A stretch of DNA of 64,000 bases from CAILHX01 sp964511385 (GCA_964511385.1 CAZEFE010000006.1:124001-188000); one strand, 5' to 3'. Shown: positions 26,210 through 35,140, numbered from the stretch's first letter. The notes: generated by a model not told the origin, from the letters alone. Made by a program: numbers and translations.

Positions 26210-26449
26210 TTGGATACTTTTGAAGTTCTGCGCGACATTATCGCCAACAAGTTTGAAAAAACAGCGGATGAGATCACGCTGGCTTCCACTTTTGAATCGC
26301 TGGAAATTGATTCGCTGGATACCTTCGACATCATTTTTGAAGCCGAGGAAAAGTTCGGCATCAAGGTGCCCAATGAGGAAGTGGCGATCTCCACCGTGCA
26401 GGATGTGGTGACCCTGATCGACCGTCTGCGCGCCGAGCAAGCCAAATAA
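26210..26449 (+). CDS. Acyl carrier protein
   Basis: The 79-aa acidic helical protein carries the phosphopantetheine attachment motif DSL (serine 35) in LEIDSLDTFD, followed by helix II FEAEEKFGIKV, as in ACPs. The start is TTG, supported by AGGAGA 6 bp upstream. Its stop overlaps the ketoacyl synthase start by 1 bp (TAATG), so the two are coupled. It is separate from any visible fab cluster and is probably dedicated to this locus rather than to bulk fatty acid synthesis. Confidence 0.92.
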   Translation: MDTFEVLRDIIANKFEKTADEITLASTFESLEIDSLDTFDIIFEAEEKFGIKVPNEEVAISTVQDVVTLIDRLRAEQAK

Positions 26450-27678
26450 TGGCGGCCCGACGTGTGGCCGTGACCGGCATGGGTATCTTGTCGCCGGTCG
26501 GTAATGACCGCGAAACCTTTTTTGCCAACCTGATGGCCGGCAAGTCCGGCATCAGGCGGCTGGAAACCGACTTCGTCCAGGACCTGGATGCCCAGTTGGC
26601 GGGATGGATCGGTGATTTCGACCCGCTGGCGCATTTTCCCAAGAACAAGGCCGCTACCATGGACCGCGTCACGCAGTTTGCCGTGGCGGCGAGCCAGCAG
26701 GCGATTGCCGATTCCGGGATCAACCTGGAAAGCCTAGACCGCGAACGCGTTGGTGTTTATCTCGGCACCGGCATGGGTGGCGCCGCTTCCATCGAGGAAG
26801 GCTACGTGCGGCTGTACCGCGACCAGGCCAGCCGCCTCAAGCCATTTACCGTGCTGATGGCGATGAACAACGCCGCCGGTTCCCAGGTATCGCTGGAACT
26901 CGGCCTGACCGGCCCCAGCCTGACGTTCTGCACCGCCTGTGCCTCGTCGTCCGTGGCGATTGGCGAGGCGGTGCGCCAGATTCGCCATGGTTATGCCGAT
27001 GTCATGCTGGCGGGCGGCTCGGAAGCGCTGCTGACCTTCGGCACCATCAAGGCCTGGGAAGCGCTGCGTACCCTGGCTGCGGAAGACCCGGAAAACCCGG
27101 CCGCTTCGTGCAAACCGTTCTCGGCCAACCGCAGCGGCCTGGTGCTGGGCGAGGGTGCCGCCATGGTGGTGCTGGAGGACATGGAGCGCGCCGTGGCGCG
27201 CGGCGCCCACATCTATGCCGAGGTCATCGGCTACGGCAGCAGCAGTGATTCTGCCCACATTACCCAGCCTTCGGTCGAGGGCCAGGCGCGCGCAATGCGC
27301 CGTGCACTGGTCGAAGCGGGCATTACACCCAAGCAGCTCGACTACATCAACGCCCACGGCACCGGCACCAAACTCAACGACGCCACGGAAACCGCTGCCA
27401 TCAAGCAGGTGTGCGGCACCAGCGTGCCGGTCAGTTCGACCAAATCCATGACCGGCCACCTGATGGGTGCCGCCGGGGCGGTGGAATTCGTCGCCTGCAT
27501 GATGGCGCTGGAAAAACAGGCATTGCCGCCCACGGCGCACCTCGCGCAGCCGGACCCGGAATGCGACCTGGACTACATCCCTAATGTTGGCCGGAACAAT
27601 GTGCGGGTCGACACCGTGATGTCCAACTCCTTTGCGTTTGGCGGCACCAGCGGGGTGCTGATTGCACGCAAAATCTAA
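26449..27678 (+). CDS. Beta-ketoacyl-ACP synthase (KAS I/II type)
   Basis: The 409-aa condensing enzyme has the full Cys-His-His set: catalytic cysteine 164 in TACASSS, one histidine in NAHGTGTKLND, and one in KSMTGHLMGA. GFAFGGT-type closing sequence (FAFGGTSG) is present near the C-terminus. It resembles FabF. It should extend or condense acyl chains on the ACP encoded just upstream, with which it overlaps by 1 bp; its own stop overlaps the next gene by 1 bp. No ketoreductase or dehydratase is adjacent, so further steps must come from the general fatty acid machinery if chains are fully reduced. Confidence 0.92.
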   Translation: MAARRVAVTGMGILSPVGNDRETFFANLMAGKSGIRRLETDFVQDLDAQLAGWIGDFDPLAHFPKNKAATMDRVTQFAVAASQQAIADSGINLESLDRERVGVYLGTGMGGAASIEEGYVRLYRDQASRLKPFTVLMAMNNAAGSQVSLELGLTGPSLTFCTACASSSVAIGEAVRQIRHGYADVMLAGGSEALLTFGTIKAWEALRTLAAEDPENPAASCKPFSANRSGLVLGEGAAMVVLEDMERAVARGAHIYAEVIGYGSSSDSAHITQPSVEGQARAMRRALVEAGITPKQLDYINAHGTGTKLNDATETAAIKQVCGTSVPVSSTKSMTGHLMGAAGAVEFVACMMALEKQALPPTAHLAQPDPECDLDYIPNVGRNNVRVDTVMSNSFAFGGTSGVLIARKI

Positions 27679-28730
27679 TGTCGCACAACCTCATCGAGCC
27701 GGCATCGTTGGTGGGCCATTTCCTGGCCCATCCACCCGAAGGTTTCCCGGCCTTTGAAATTGCCGGGGTTCCGGCGTTCAGCACGGATTTCAACCTGCTG
27801 ACCACGATGGAGCCCGGCGACCGGCGCAAGCTCGAAAACCTGCCGCTGTATCGCTACTGGAGCCGCTGGCTGCAACCGCGCACCTGCTTTGTCGGCGCCA
27901 CGGTGTCGGAATACGCGCTGTTGCCGCCGCACAAAACGCCCGATGATTTCCTCAGCGACCTGAAGGGGCAACTGGATAGCCACTCCTTCCTGATCATCAA
28001 GGACATCCCGTCGGAGCCGACGCTGGTGGGCGAGCATGCGCACCAGTACAACCAGCAACTGGTCGGCGCCGCGCAGAAGAACGGCTTTGTCATGGTGGAA
28101 GGGCAGGCGCTGGCCTATGTGCCGATCGACTTCGCTTCCATGGACGAATACATGGCGCGCTTTTCCAAGGCCCGCCGCAAGGATTTCCGCCGCAAGCTGC
28201 GCACGCTGCCGGAACTCGACATTGAAGTGATCGAAACCGGCGATTCGTTTTTTGACGACGACGCCATGGTGGCCCGCTTTTATGCGCTGTATTGCAATGT
28301 CTACGAGCAAAGCGAAATCCACTTCGACCTGCTCAGCCTGAATTTTTTCCGCTCCGTACTGCGCGATGCCAGTTCCGGCGGCAAAGTGTTCGTCTACCTG
28401 CTCAAGGGCGAACTGATCGGCTATAACCTGTGTTTTGTCGAAAACGGCATGCTGATGGATAAATACGTCGGCTTCGTTTACCCCAAGGCGCGCGATTTCA
28501 ACCTGTACGTGGTGAGCTGGTTCCAGAACCTGCAATACGCCCTGGAAAACGGTTTGCGCTGCTACGTGGCGGGCTGGACAGACCCGGAAATCAAGCGCAA
28601 TCTGGGCGCAAGCTTCACCTTTACCCGGCATGCGGTATATGTGCGCAACCCGGTGGTGAGGAATCTCCTTAAACCGTTCAAGCGTCTGTTCGAGGCCGAC
28701 AACAACTGGCATGAAACCGCGCATTCTTGA
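27678..28730 (+). CDS. FemAB/GNAT-like acyltransferase
   Basis: The 350-aa protein has a GNAT-type domain (about residues 130-320) with the basic segment FSKARRKDFRRKLRTL and the strand-helix GELIGYNLCFVENGMLMDK, as in PF04339/GNAT_6 proteins. The C-terminal EIKRNLGASF segment is typical of this group. Such enzymes form amides from acyl donors or aminoacyl-tRNA. Located directly after an ACP and ketoacyl synthase, it might transfer an acyl chain from ACP to an amine. It overlaps the ketoacyl synthase by 1 bp and the next gene by 20 bp, so it is part of a tightly coupled unit. Confidence 0.78.
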   Translation: MSHNLIEPASLVGHFLAHPPEGFPAFEIAGVPAFSTDFNLLTTMEPGDRRKLENLPLYRYWSRWLQPRTCFVGATVSEYALLPPHKTPDDFLSDLKGQLDSHSFLIIKDIPSEPTLVGEHAHQYNQQLVGAAQKNGFVMVEGQALAYVPIDFASMDEYMARFSKARRKDFRRKLRTLPELDIEVIETGDSFFDDDAMVARFYALYCNVYEQSEIHFDLLSLNFFRSVLRDASSGGKVFVYLLKGELIGYNLCFVENGMLMDKYVGFVYPKARDFNLYVVSWFQNLQYALENGLRCYVAGWTDPEIKRNLGASFTFTRHAVYVRNPVVRNLLKPFKRLFEADNNWHETAHS

Positions 28731-29565
28731 TTTTGACAGCAGCGTGTTGCCGCTTGCCGATGAGCGGCGTTTCTCGCTGCGCACGCGGCAGAAAGATATC
28801 CGTTTCGGCTGCCGCAAGAAAACGCTGCGCGCGCTGGAAGCCGACATCGGCCACGCTCTGTTGCCGGAACCCGATACCGTATTCATGGGCAGCGGCGATT
28901 ACCACCATTTGAGCTATGCGCTGATCCGCCAATACAAGGCGCTGGGCAAGCCGATTCAGGTGGTGGTGTTCGACAATCACCCGGACAACATGCGTTACCC
29001 GTTCGGCATCCACTGCGGCTCGTGGGTGTACCACGTCAGCCGCCTGCCGTTTGTGGCGCAGGTGAACGTGCTGGGTATCACCTCGACGGATGTCGAGGCG
29101 TTCCACAGCTGGGAAAACCACCTGACCGGCCTGCGCTCGGGCAAGATACGCTACTGGTGCATCGGCCGCGACCTGGAGTGGATGCAGAGTATCGGTATTC
29201 GGCAGAGCAACAGTTTCAACTCCTGCGGCGATCTGCTGGAGGCGTTTGAATCGCACCTTAAAGCCATCACCTTGCCGATTTACCTGTCGATCGACAAAGA
29301 CGTGTTGTCGCCGCGCGACGCCCACACCAACTGGGACCAGGGCGTGATGCGCCTGGACGAGATGTGGCGGGCCATGGACTTGATGCAGGGGCGGGTGATC
29401 GCCAGCGACGTCACCGGCGAAGTGTCGGTGTACCACTACCAGAGCAAATTCAAGCAGCTATTGAGCGACATGGACGACCAGCCGGAGATCAGCAAGGAAG
29501 ACCTGCTCCGCTGGCAGACCGAGCATCAGGCCATCAACCGGCAAATCATCGACCACCTGGGCTGA
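28711..29565 (+). CDS. Arginase/ureohydrolase-fold protein
   Basis: The 284-aa product keeps arginase-fold metal-binding motifs: GSGDYHHL near residue 64, FDNHPDN near 94 (the DxHxD metal motif), and SIDKDVL near 201. The last canonical acidic motif is replaced by the segment ASDVTGEVS. Ureohydrolases cleave guanidino, agmatine-like or acetylated polyamine substrates with two manganese ions, and relatives include deacetylases. It overlaps the acyltransferase gene by 20 bp. It probably acts on a nitrogen-containing intermediate of the same pathway; which one is unknown. Confidence 0.8.
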   Translation: MKPRILDFDSSVLPLADERRFSLRTRQKDIRFGCRKKTLRALEADIGHALLPEPDTVFMGSGDYHHLSYALIRQYKALGKPIQVVVFDNHPDNMRYPFGIHCGSWVYHVSRLPFVAQVNVLGITSTDVEAFHSWENHLTGLRSGKIRYWCIGRDLEWMQSIGIRQSNSFNSCGDLLEAFESHLKAITLPIYLSIDKDVLSPRDAHTNWDQGVMRLDEMWRAMDLMQGRVIASDVTGEVSVYHYQSKFKQLLSDMDDQPEISKEDLLRWQTEHQAINRQIIDHLG

Positions 29566-29617
29566 CCCACTGTTCCATCTGTAAATCAAAGCTGGCTTTG
29601 TTGGCTTACACATAGAA

Positions 29618-30418
29618 TTAATCGGTGACGCGCCGATAAATCAGGAAATACACCAGCCCCACCAGCACGCTGCCGCCGATGATGTTGCCGAGGATCACCG
29701 GCGCCAGGTTGCCGAGAAAGCCGCCCCAGGTAATGGTTCCAGTCGCGTCTTGCAGCAGCATGCCCATGGGGATGAAGTACATGTTGGCGATGCTGTGCTC
29801 GAACCCGGCGGCGACAAAAGCCGAGATCGGGAAAACAATCGCCGCCACCTTGTCGATGAGGCTGCGCCCGGCCAGTGCCATCCATACCGCCATGCACACC
29901 AGCGCATTGCACAGGATACCTTTGAAGAAGGCCGTCCAGAACGGCAGGGCGACCTTGGCCTGGGCGATGTTGACGTATGCCTGGGCAATCGCGCCGTTGT
30001 TCATGTCCGGGTGGTGCGAGAGTACCACCAGCGCAGCCAAACCAGTGGCCCCGACGCAGTTGCCCGCGCACACGATCAGCCAGTTGCGCAGCACTTCGCG
30101 CGTGGAAATCTTACCGTCCGCCCAGGCCATGGCCAGCAGGTTGTTGCCGGTGAACAGCTCGGCCCCGGCCACCACTACCAGGATCAGCCCCAGCGAAAAC
30201 GCCAGGCCGCCGAATACTTGCCGCGCGGCAAATCCCAGGCTTGGGTCGGCCTTGATGATCACGGAATACATCGCCCCCAGGCCGATGAACGCCCCGGCCA
30301 GCACGCTCAGCATGACCATGGAAAGCAGCGGCAGGCGCGTTTTGGCTACGCCGATGGATTGGACCTTGGCGGCAATGTCTTTGGGGGAAAAAGCATCAAA
30401 ACCGAAGATTTCAGACAT
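29618..30418 (-). CDS. Formate/nitrite transporter family channel (FocA/NirC-like)
   Basis: The 266-aa protein has six transmembrane helices (about residues 35-55, 68-90, 110-130, 158-180, 188-208, 232-257) and the FNT signatures LFTGNNLLAMAW and GFEHSIANMYFIP. FNT pentamers conduct formate, nitrite or hydrosulfide. No nitrite reductase or formate enzyme gene is next to it, so the substrate cannot be settled from context. It is convergent with the arginase-fold gene and appears to be transcribed alone. Confidence 0.92.
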   Translation of the reverse strand: MSEIFGFDAFSPKDIAAKVQSIGVAKTRLPLLSMVMLSVLAGAFIGLGAMYSVIIKADPSLGFAARQVFGGLAFSLGLILVVVAGAELFTGNNLLAMAWADGKISTREVLRNWLIVCAGNCVGATGLAALVVLSHHPDMNNGAIAQAYVNIAQAKVALPFWTAFFKGILCNALVCMAVWMALAGRSLIDKVAAIVFPISAFVAAGFEHSIANMYFIPMGMLLQDATGTITWGGFLGNLAPVILGNIIGGSVLVGLVYFLIYRRVTD

Positions 30419-30496
30419 GGGGTACGCTCGACGAAAGTGTTAAGTGCCTAGCTTAACAGGCTGGCCTGGATACGCAACGGGCGCCGTGCGGGCAGG

Positions 30497-32113
30497 TTAT
30501 GACGGGGTGCTGGCCAGCAGGTCCCTGGCTACGGCTTCTGCAACCTTGATGCCGTCGATGGCGGCGGAGAGGATGCCGCCGGCGTAACCGGCGCCTTCGC
30601 CGGCGGGGTAGAGGCCCCTGGTGTTCAGGCTTTGCAGGGTATGGTCGTCGCGCGTGATGCGGATCGGCGAGGAGGTGCGCGTTTCCACGCCGGTGAGTAC
30701 CGCGTCCGGGCGGTCGAAGCCGCGTATCTGCTTGCCGAAGGCGGGCAGCGCTTCGCGGATGGCGGTGATGGCGTAATCCGGCAGGCTGGTGGCGAGATCG
30801 GTGAGGTGTACGCCGGGGGTGTAGGAGGGGATGACTTCGCCCAATTGGGTGGAAGCTTTGCCGGCCAGGAAATCGCCCACCAGTTGGCCGGGGGCTTCAT
30901 AGGTACCGCCGCCAAGTTCGAAGGCGCGCGATTCCCACTGGCGCTGGAACTCGATGCCGGCCAGCGGGTGACCCGGATAATCTTGCTCCGGCGTGATGCC
31001 AACCACAATGCCGGCGTTGGCGTTGCGCTCGTTGCGCGAATACTGGCTCATGCCGTTGGTGACGACTCTATTGGGTTCGGAGGTGGCGGCGACGACCGTG
31101 CCGCCGGGACACATGCAAAAGCTGTACACCGCGCGGCCATTGGCCGCATGGTGTACCAGCTTGTAATCGGCCGCGCCCAGCAGCGGGTTGCCGGCATTGG
31201 GCCCCAAGCGGCATTGGTCTATCATGGTTTGCGGGTGTTCGATGCGGAAGCCGATGGAAAAGGGCTTGGCTTCGATGCTTACGCCGCGGTCATAGAGCAT
31301 CTGGAAGGTGTCGCGCGCGCTGTGGCCGACGGCCAGTACCACATGGTCGCTAAGCAAGGTCTCGCCGCTGGCGAGTTTGACGCCGCGAACCTGCCCGTTT
31401 TCGATGAGCACGTCTTCCACGCGGCTCTGGAAGCGGATCTCGCCGCCCAGCGCAATGATTTCCTCGCGGATTTTTTCGACCACGCCGACCAGCCTGAAGG
31501 TGCCGATGTGCGGGCGACCAACGTAGAGGATTTCCTCCGGCGCGCCGGCCTTGACGAACTCCTGCATCACCTTGCGGCCCAAGTGGCGCGGGTCCTTGAC
31601 CTGGCTGTACAGTTTGCCGTCGGAAAACGTGCCGGCGCCGCCTTCGCCGAACTGCACGTTGGATTCCGGGTTGAGTTTGTGCTTGCGCCACAGCCCCCAC
31701 GTGTCTTGCGTCCGTTCGCGCACCGGCTTGCCGCGCTCCAGCACCACAGGCTTGAAGCCCATCTGCGCCAACATCAGCGCGGCAAACATGCCGCAAGGGC
31801 CGGTGCCGATGACAATGGGGCGTTGCCTGAGATTGGCCGGGGCATGTCCGACCAACCGGTATTCCATGTCGGGCGAGGGCGTGATGTGGCGGTCGCCTTT
31901 TAGCCGCTTAAGGACGGCCGTTTCGTTGACGACTTCGACATCGACGGTGTAGATGAACAGGATGGCGTCTTTCTTGCGCGCATCGGTGCTGCGCTTGTAG
32001 ATCGAAAAGCCGATCAGTTCGGCGTCTGTAAGCCCCAGGCGCTTGAGAATGGCCGGCCGCAGCGCGTCATCGGCATGGGTGATGGGCAGCTTGATTTCAG
32101 TGATGCGCAACAT
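30497..32113 (-). CDS. FAD-dependent dehydrogenase (COG2509 type)
   Basis: The 538-aa protein has an N-terminal alpha/beta domain (about 1-90) followed by a Rossmann FAD-binding motif VIGTGPCGMFAAL near residue 101 and a second nucleotide-binding segment with VVLAVGHSARDT. A C-terminal FAD contact, LYPAGEGAGYAGGI, closes the fold. These features match the uncharacterised NAD(P)/FAD oxidoreductases of COG2509. The CMCPGG segment contributes a possibly redox-active cysteine pair. It lies 26 bp after the MBL hydrolase gene in the same direction, so the two may be co-transcribed. The substrate is unknown. Confidence 0.87.
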   Translation of the reverse strand: MLRITEIKLPITHADDALRPAILKRLGLTDAELIGFSIYKRSTDARKKDAILFIYTVDVEVVNETAVLKRLKGDRHITPSPDMEYRLVGHAPANLRQRPIVIGTGPCGMFAALMLAQMGFKPVVLERGKPVRERTQDTWGLWRKHKLNPESNVQFGEGGAGTFSDGKLYSQVKDPRHLGRKVMQEFVKAGAPEEILYVGRPHIGTFRLVGVVEKIREEIIALGGEIRFQSRVEDVLIENGQVRGVKLASGETLLSDHVVLAVGHSARDTFQMLYDRGVSIEAKPFSIGFRIEHPQTMIDQCRLGPNAGNPLLGAADYKLVHHAANGRAVYSFCMCPGGTVVAATSEPNRVVTNGMSQYSRNERNANAGIVVGITPEQDYPGHPLAGIEFQRQWESRAFELGGGTYEAPGQLVGDFLAGKASTQLGEVIPSYTPGVHLTDLATSLPDYAITAIREALPAFGKQIRGFDRPDAVLTGVETRTSSPIRITRDDHTLQSLNTRGLYPAGEGAGYAGGILSAAIDGIKVAEAVARDLLASTPS

Positions 32114-32139
32114 GCTTGGAGTACCGCGTCAGGCCGCGT

Positions 32140-33027
32140 TTAGAACTCGATCTCGAGGCCTTCGCGGGAAAGGATAATTTCCGGGTCGCCGGGCTGGTGC
32201 GGGTGGCGGCTCAGCACTTCGGCAAAGGCCTGCTCCAGCTCGTCGTCGCTGCGCGTCGGCTCGTGGTGGGTGCAGACCAGTTTTTTTACCCCGGCTTCGC
32301 GCGCCATGCGGATGCTGGAATCAAACGTGCCGTGCCCGTAGCCCTTTTTCGATGGGTATTCGGCCAGTGTGTAGGAAGAATCGGCAATCAGCACATCCAC
32401 GCCGCGCATGGCTTCGATGATTTCGCGCTCCTTGTCCTCGATGATGGACTGGAACTCCTGATAGCGGGGGCTATCCGGCTCGTACAGGTTGTAAGGGGGC
32501 TCATGGTCGCCGGTGAAAAACACGGATTTGCCGTTGTGTTGCACGCGGTAGCCAAAGTTGATCACCGGGTGGTTGAGCAGCGTGCCCGTGACGCTGGCAT
32601 TGCCAACCGGCACGGTCTGCCCGGGCATCATGGTGGTGTACTGGATACTGGCCTTGAGTTCGGCCTCGCGCACCGGGAAATAGCTGTATTGCAGCTGTAC
32701 GTCCATGACTTTTTCAATGCCGCTGCCGGATACCGGGTCAAACGCGCCGTGTATATGCAGTTTGTTGCCCGGGATGAAAATGGGCGTGAACATCGGCAGG
32801 CCCTGGATGTGGTCCCAGTGGGTGTGGGTCATGAAGATATGCGCGTGGATCGGCATTTCTTTCAGCAAGGTCTGCCCCAGCTGGAAAATTCCGGTGCCGC
32901 CGTCGAAAATGATCAGGTCGTTGTCATCGGTGCGCACTTCGATACAGGTGGTATTGCCGCCATAGCGTACGGTCTGTTGCCCCGGAACAGCGATGGAACC
33001 TCGAACTCCCCAGAACCTTATCTTCAT
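32140..33027 (-). CDS. MBL-fold metallo-hydrolase
   Basis: The 295-aa protein opens with KIRFWGVRGSIAVPG and carries the zinc-binding motif THTHWDHIQGLP near residue 88, then metal ligands in NHP, TGDHEPP and a terminal THHEP. This matches the Lactamase_B_2 group, which includes phosphodiesterases and RNase Z-like enzymes. It is separated by 12 bp from the upstream HDOD gene, so HDOD-MBL-FAD dehydrogenase may form one operon. The pairing with HDOD hints at nucleotide signalling, but no substrate is assigned. Confidence 0.87.
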   Translation of the reverse strand: MKIRFWGVRGSIAVPGQQTVRYGGNTTCIEVRTDDNDLIIFDGGTGIFQLGQTLLKEMPIHAHIFMTHTHWDHIQGLPMFTPIFIPGNKLHIHGAFDPVSGSGIEKVMDVQLQYSYFPVREAELKASIQYTTMMPGQTVPVGNASVTGTLLNHPVINFGYRVQHNGKSVFFTGDHEPPYNLYEPDSPRYQEFQSIIEDKEREIIEAMRGVDVLIADSSYTLAEYPSKKGYGHGTFDSSIRMAREAGVKKLVCTHHEPTRSDDELEQAFAEVLSRHPHQPGDPEIILSREGLEIEF

Positions 33028-33039
33028 GTTGCGTAGTCC

Positions 33040-33903
33040 TTACGCCAGACTGGCCTGCATGAAAATCTCCGCTTCCTTGACGAAATGCGTGAGATCGCCG
33101 AGCAGCGCCGTGGCACGTTCTACCGTCAGGCCCAGGCGCTTGGAGCGCCAATCCGGGTTTTCCAGTTTGCGCTTTGGCGTTTTATTGTCGACCAGGTTCT
33201 TGGAAATGACGTCGGCAAGATACAGGCATTCCCCCATCAGGTTGTCTGCCACCGGATTGGAGTGGTGGTTCAGCACGCTTGCCACGAGGTCATCAGGGAA
33301 ATTCCAGCGTTTTGCCAGCATGGCGCCGACTTTGGCATGGTTGACGCCGATGATTTCGGTTTCGGTGTCATACAGCGGCCTGCCGGTTTGCTCACTCAGC
33401 TTGAGCGCCTGGCTGAATTCTTCGGGCATGAACTGGGCAAATACCACCTTGCCGAAGTCATGCAGCAGCCCGGCAATATAGCAGTCCATCGGGTCAATTT
33501 CCCCGGAGGCATAACGGGTAGCCAGTTGACGCGCAATCCCGGCGGTCACCAGTGAGTGCTGCAAGTATTCATCCATGTCGAAACCGGCGTTGTTCCTGGA
33601 TGGCAGGATGCCGATGGTGGCCAGCGACAGCGCCAGGTTTTTCACGGTATTGATGCCGATGTACACAACGGCGCGGTCTACCGTGTTGATCTTGTACGGC
33701 AGGGAAAAGTAAGCGGAATTGATGACCTTCAGCACCTTGATGGTCATCACCGGGTCTTTTTCGATGACTTCCATGATTTCCCTGGGGGTGCAGCTGATGT
33801 TACGGGAAAGTTCCAGGATTTTTTGCACGCTCTTGGGAAACGCGGGCATGCGCTCAACCGCGGCTTCTAGGCGTTTAGTAACTTCGGGGGACAACGAATC
33901 CAT
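33040..33903 (-). CDS. HDOD-domain signalling protein
   Basis: The 287-aa protein is a single HDOD domain: the entry segment RMPAFPKSVQKILELS, then INSAYFSLPYKINTVDRAVVYIG, and HDFGKVVFAQFMPEEF, which keeps the HD pair seen in some members. HDOD proteins act in regulation of motility, chemotaxis or biofilm, usually without phosphodiesterase activity. No output or receiver domain is attached. It starts the minus-strand group with the MBL hydrolase 12 bp downstream. A 272-bp gap with no ORF separates it from rbgA and must hold both divergent promoters. Confidence 0.9.
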   Translation of the reverse strand: MDSLSPEVTKRLEAAVERMPAFPKSVQKILELSRNISCTPREIMEVIEKDPVMTIKVLKVINSAYFSLPYKINTVDRAVVYIGINTVKNLALSLATIGILPSRNNAGFDMDEYLQHSLVTAGIARQLATRYASGEIDPMDCYIAGLLHDFGKVVFAQFMPEEFSQALKLSEQTGRPLYDTETEIIGVNHAKVGAMLAKRWNFPDDLVASVLNHHSNPVADNLMGECLYLADVISKNLVDNKTPKRKLENPDWRSKRLGLTVERATALLGDLTHFVKEAEIFMQASLA

Positions 33904-34137
33904 GAATAACCTTGTTGATCAGATCCTGAAATGTGCGGCGGTGTGGCTGTTGGCAACCAATTGCCAGCCGGTGTTGCCACGATTCACTTGTTGCAAAAGG
34001 TGCAATTTGTTGCCTTGTTTAAGGATGAATCCTACCAGAAAATGTGCTTTCCCTGAACCTAGCACACAAAATGTTGCGGTTTTATGAAGGTAAACCGGTC
34101 TGTCTGCGTGGCGGGAGCATATGATGGCAGCCGGAGG

Positions 34138-34146
34138 TGGTATAAT
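34138..34146 (+). promoter_or_regulatory. Extended -10 promoter of rbgA
   Basis: TGGTATAAT is a consensus -10 hexamer (34141-34146) with the extended TG motif, ending 29 bp before the rbgA start. No good -35 is found 17 bp upstream, which fits an extended -10 promoter. The predicted start site is near 34153. Confidence 0.6.
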
Positions 34147-34175
34147 AACGCTTTGATTTTATTGTTTTAATTATC

Positions 34176-35084
34176 ATGGCGATACAGTGGTTCCCCGGGC
34201 ACATGAATGCGGCGCGTAAAAAAGCGGCCGAAACGATGGAAGTGACCGATCTGGTGGTTGAAGTGGTGGATGCGCGGCTGCCAGAATCCAGCAGCAACCC
34301 CATGATCCAGGAACTGCGCCTGTTCCGCCAGCGGCCTTGCCTGAAAGTGCTGAACAAGGCCGACCTTGCCGATCCCGCCGTGACCAAGGCCTGGCTGGAT
34401 TTTTACAACGCCCAGCCCAACGTCAAGGCGGTGGCTATTTCCTGCAAGAAGCCGGGGGATGCGGCGAAAGTGCCGCCCTTGTGCCAAACCCTGGCCCCGC
34501 ATCGCAACAGTAACATCAAGCCGCTGCGGCTGATGATGATGGGCATTCCCAACGTCGGAAAATCCACGCTCATCAACGCCTTGCTCGGGCGCAAGGTGGC
34601 AAAGGTGGGTGACGAACCGGCGGTGACCAAAAACCAGCAACGCTTCGACCTCAACAGCAGGATTTCACTGACCGACACCCCGGGCATGCTGTGGCCGAAG
34701 ATCGTCCACGAAAGCGATGGCTACATGCTGGCCGCCAGCCATGCCGTGGGCCGCAACGCGGTAAACGATGAAGAAGTGGCGACTTTCCTCGCGGGGGTGC
34801 TGCTGAAGCGTTACGCCAGCCTGCTGGGCCAGCGTTACGGCTTTAATACGGCGGATATGGACGGCACGGACGTCATCGAAGCCATTGCCAGGCGCCGCGG
34901 TTACGTGGAGCGGGGCGGTTCGCTGGATATAGACAAGGCTGCGCAGGTGCTGCTGGTGGATTACCGTACCGGGGTGCTGGGACGCATCAGCCTGGAAACG
35001 CCGGCAACCCGCCAGGCCATGCTGGAAGCCGCTGAAAAAGCAAAGGCGGTTTTACCGCAGATGAACGCAGATGAACGCAGATGA
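34176..35084 (+). CDS. rbgA: Ribosome biogenesis GTPase YlqF/RbgA
   Basis: This circularly permuted GTPase helps late assembly of the 50S ribosomal subunit. The order of motifs is diagnostic: G4 LNKADL near residue 60 comes before G1 GIPNVGKST near 125, then G3 DTPGM near 168. The N-terminal IQWFPGHMNAARK is the family hallmark. An extended -10 promoter lies just upstream. The last seven residues (MNADERR) and the stop codon are encoded by a tandem GATGAACGCA repeat, so the native C-terminus has probably been replaced by repeat sequence. The GTPase core is intact. Confidence 0.95.
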   Translation: MAIQWFPGHMNAARKKAAETMEVTDLVVEVVDARLPESSSNPMIQELRLFRQRPCLKVLNKADLADPAVTKAWLDFYNAQPNVKAVAISCKKPGDAAKVPPLCQTLAPHRNSNIKPLRLMMMGIPNVGKSTLINALLGRKVAKVGDEPAVTKNQQRFDLNSRISLTDTPGMLWPKIVHESDGYMLAASHAVGRNAVNDEEVATFLAGVLLKRYASLLGQRYGFNTADMDGTDVIEAIARRRGYVERGGSLDIDKAAQVLLVDYRTGVLGRISLETPATRQAMLEAAEKAKAVLPQMNADERR

Positions 35085-35130
35085 ACGCAGATAAAATCGA
35101 GCAATCGTTCTTATCCGTGTTCATCTGTGG
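35055..35130. repeat. Palindromic repeat with three tandem ATGAACGCAG units
   Basis: The left part holds ATGAACGCAG three times in a row (35061-35090), preceded by CCGCAG. The right end CCGTGTTCATCTGTGG (35115-35130) is nearly the reverse complement of the left CCGCAGATGAACGC. Sequences of this kind (GATGAACGCAGATGAACACGGAT) are dispersed in many proteobacterial genomes. It overlaps the last codons and stop of rbgA and ends 10 bp before the dapD stop on the opposite strand. Confidence 0.65.
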
Positions 35131-35140
35131 CTGTTATTAC

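Noticed and set aside
30632..31903. 423-codon plus-strand ORF opposite the FAD dehydrogenase
   Set aside because: Antisense shadow of a gene with clear FAD-binding motifs.
35061..35090. Three ATGAACGCAG units considered as a CRISPR or iteron origin
   Set aside because: Units are directly adjacent without spacers, and no replication or cas gene is near; they belong to a dispersed palindromic repeat.
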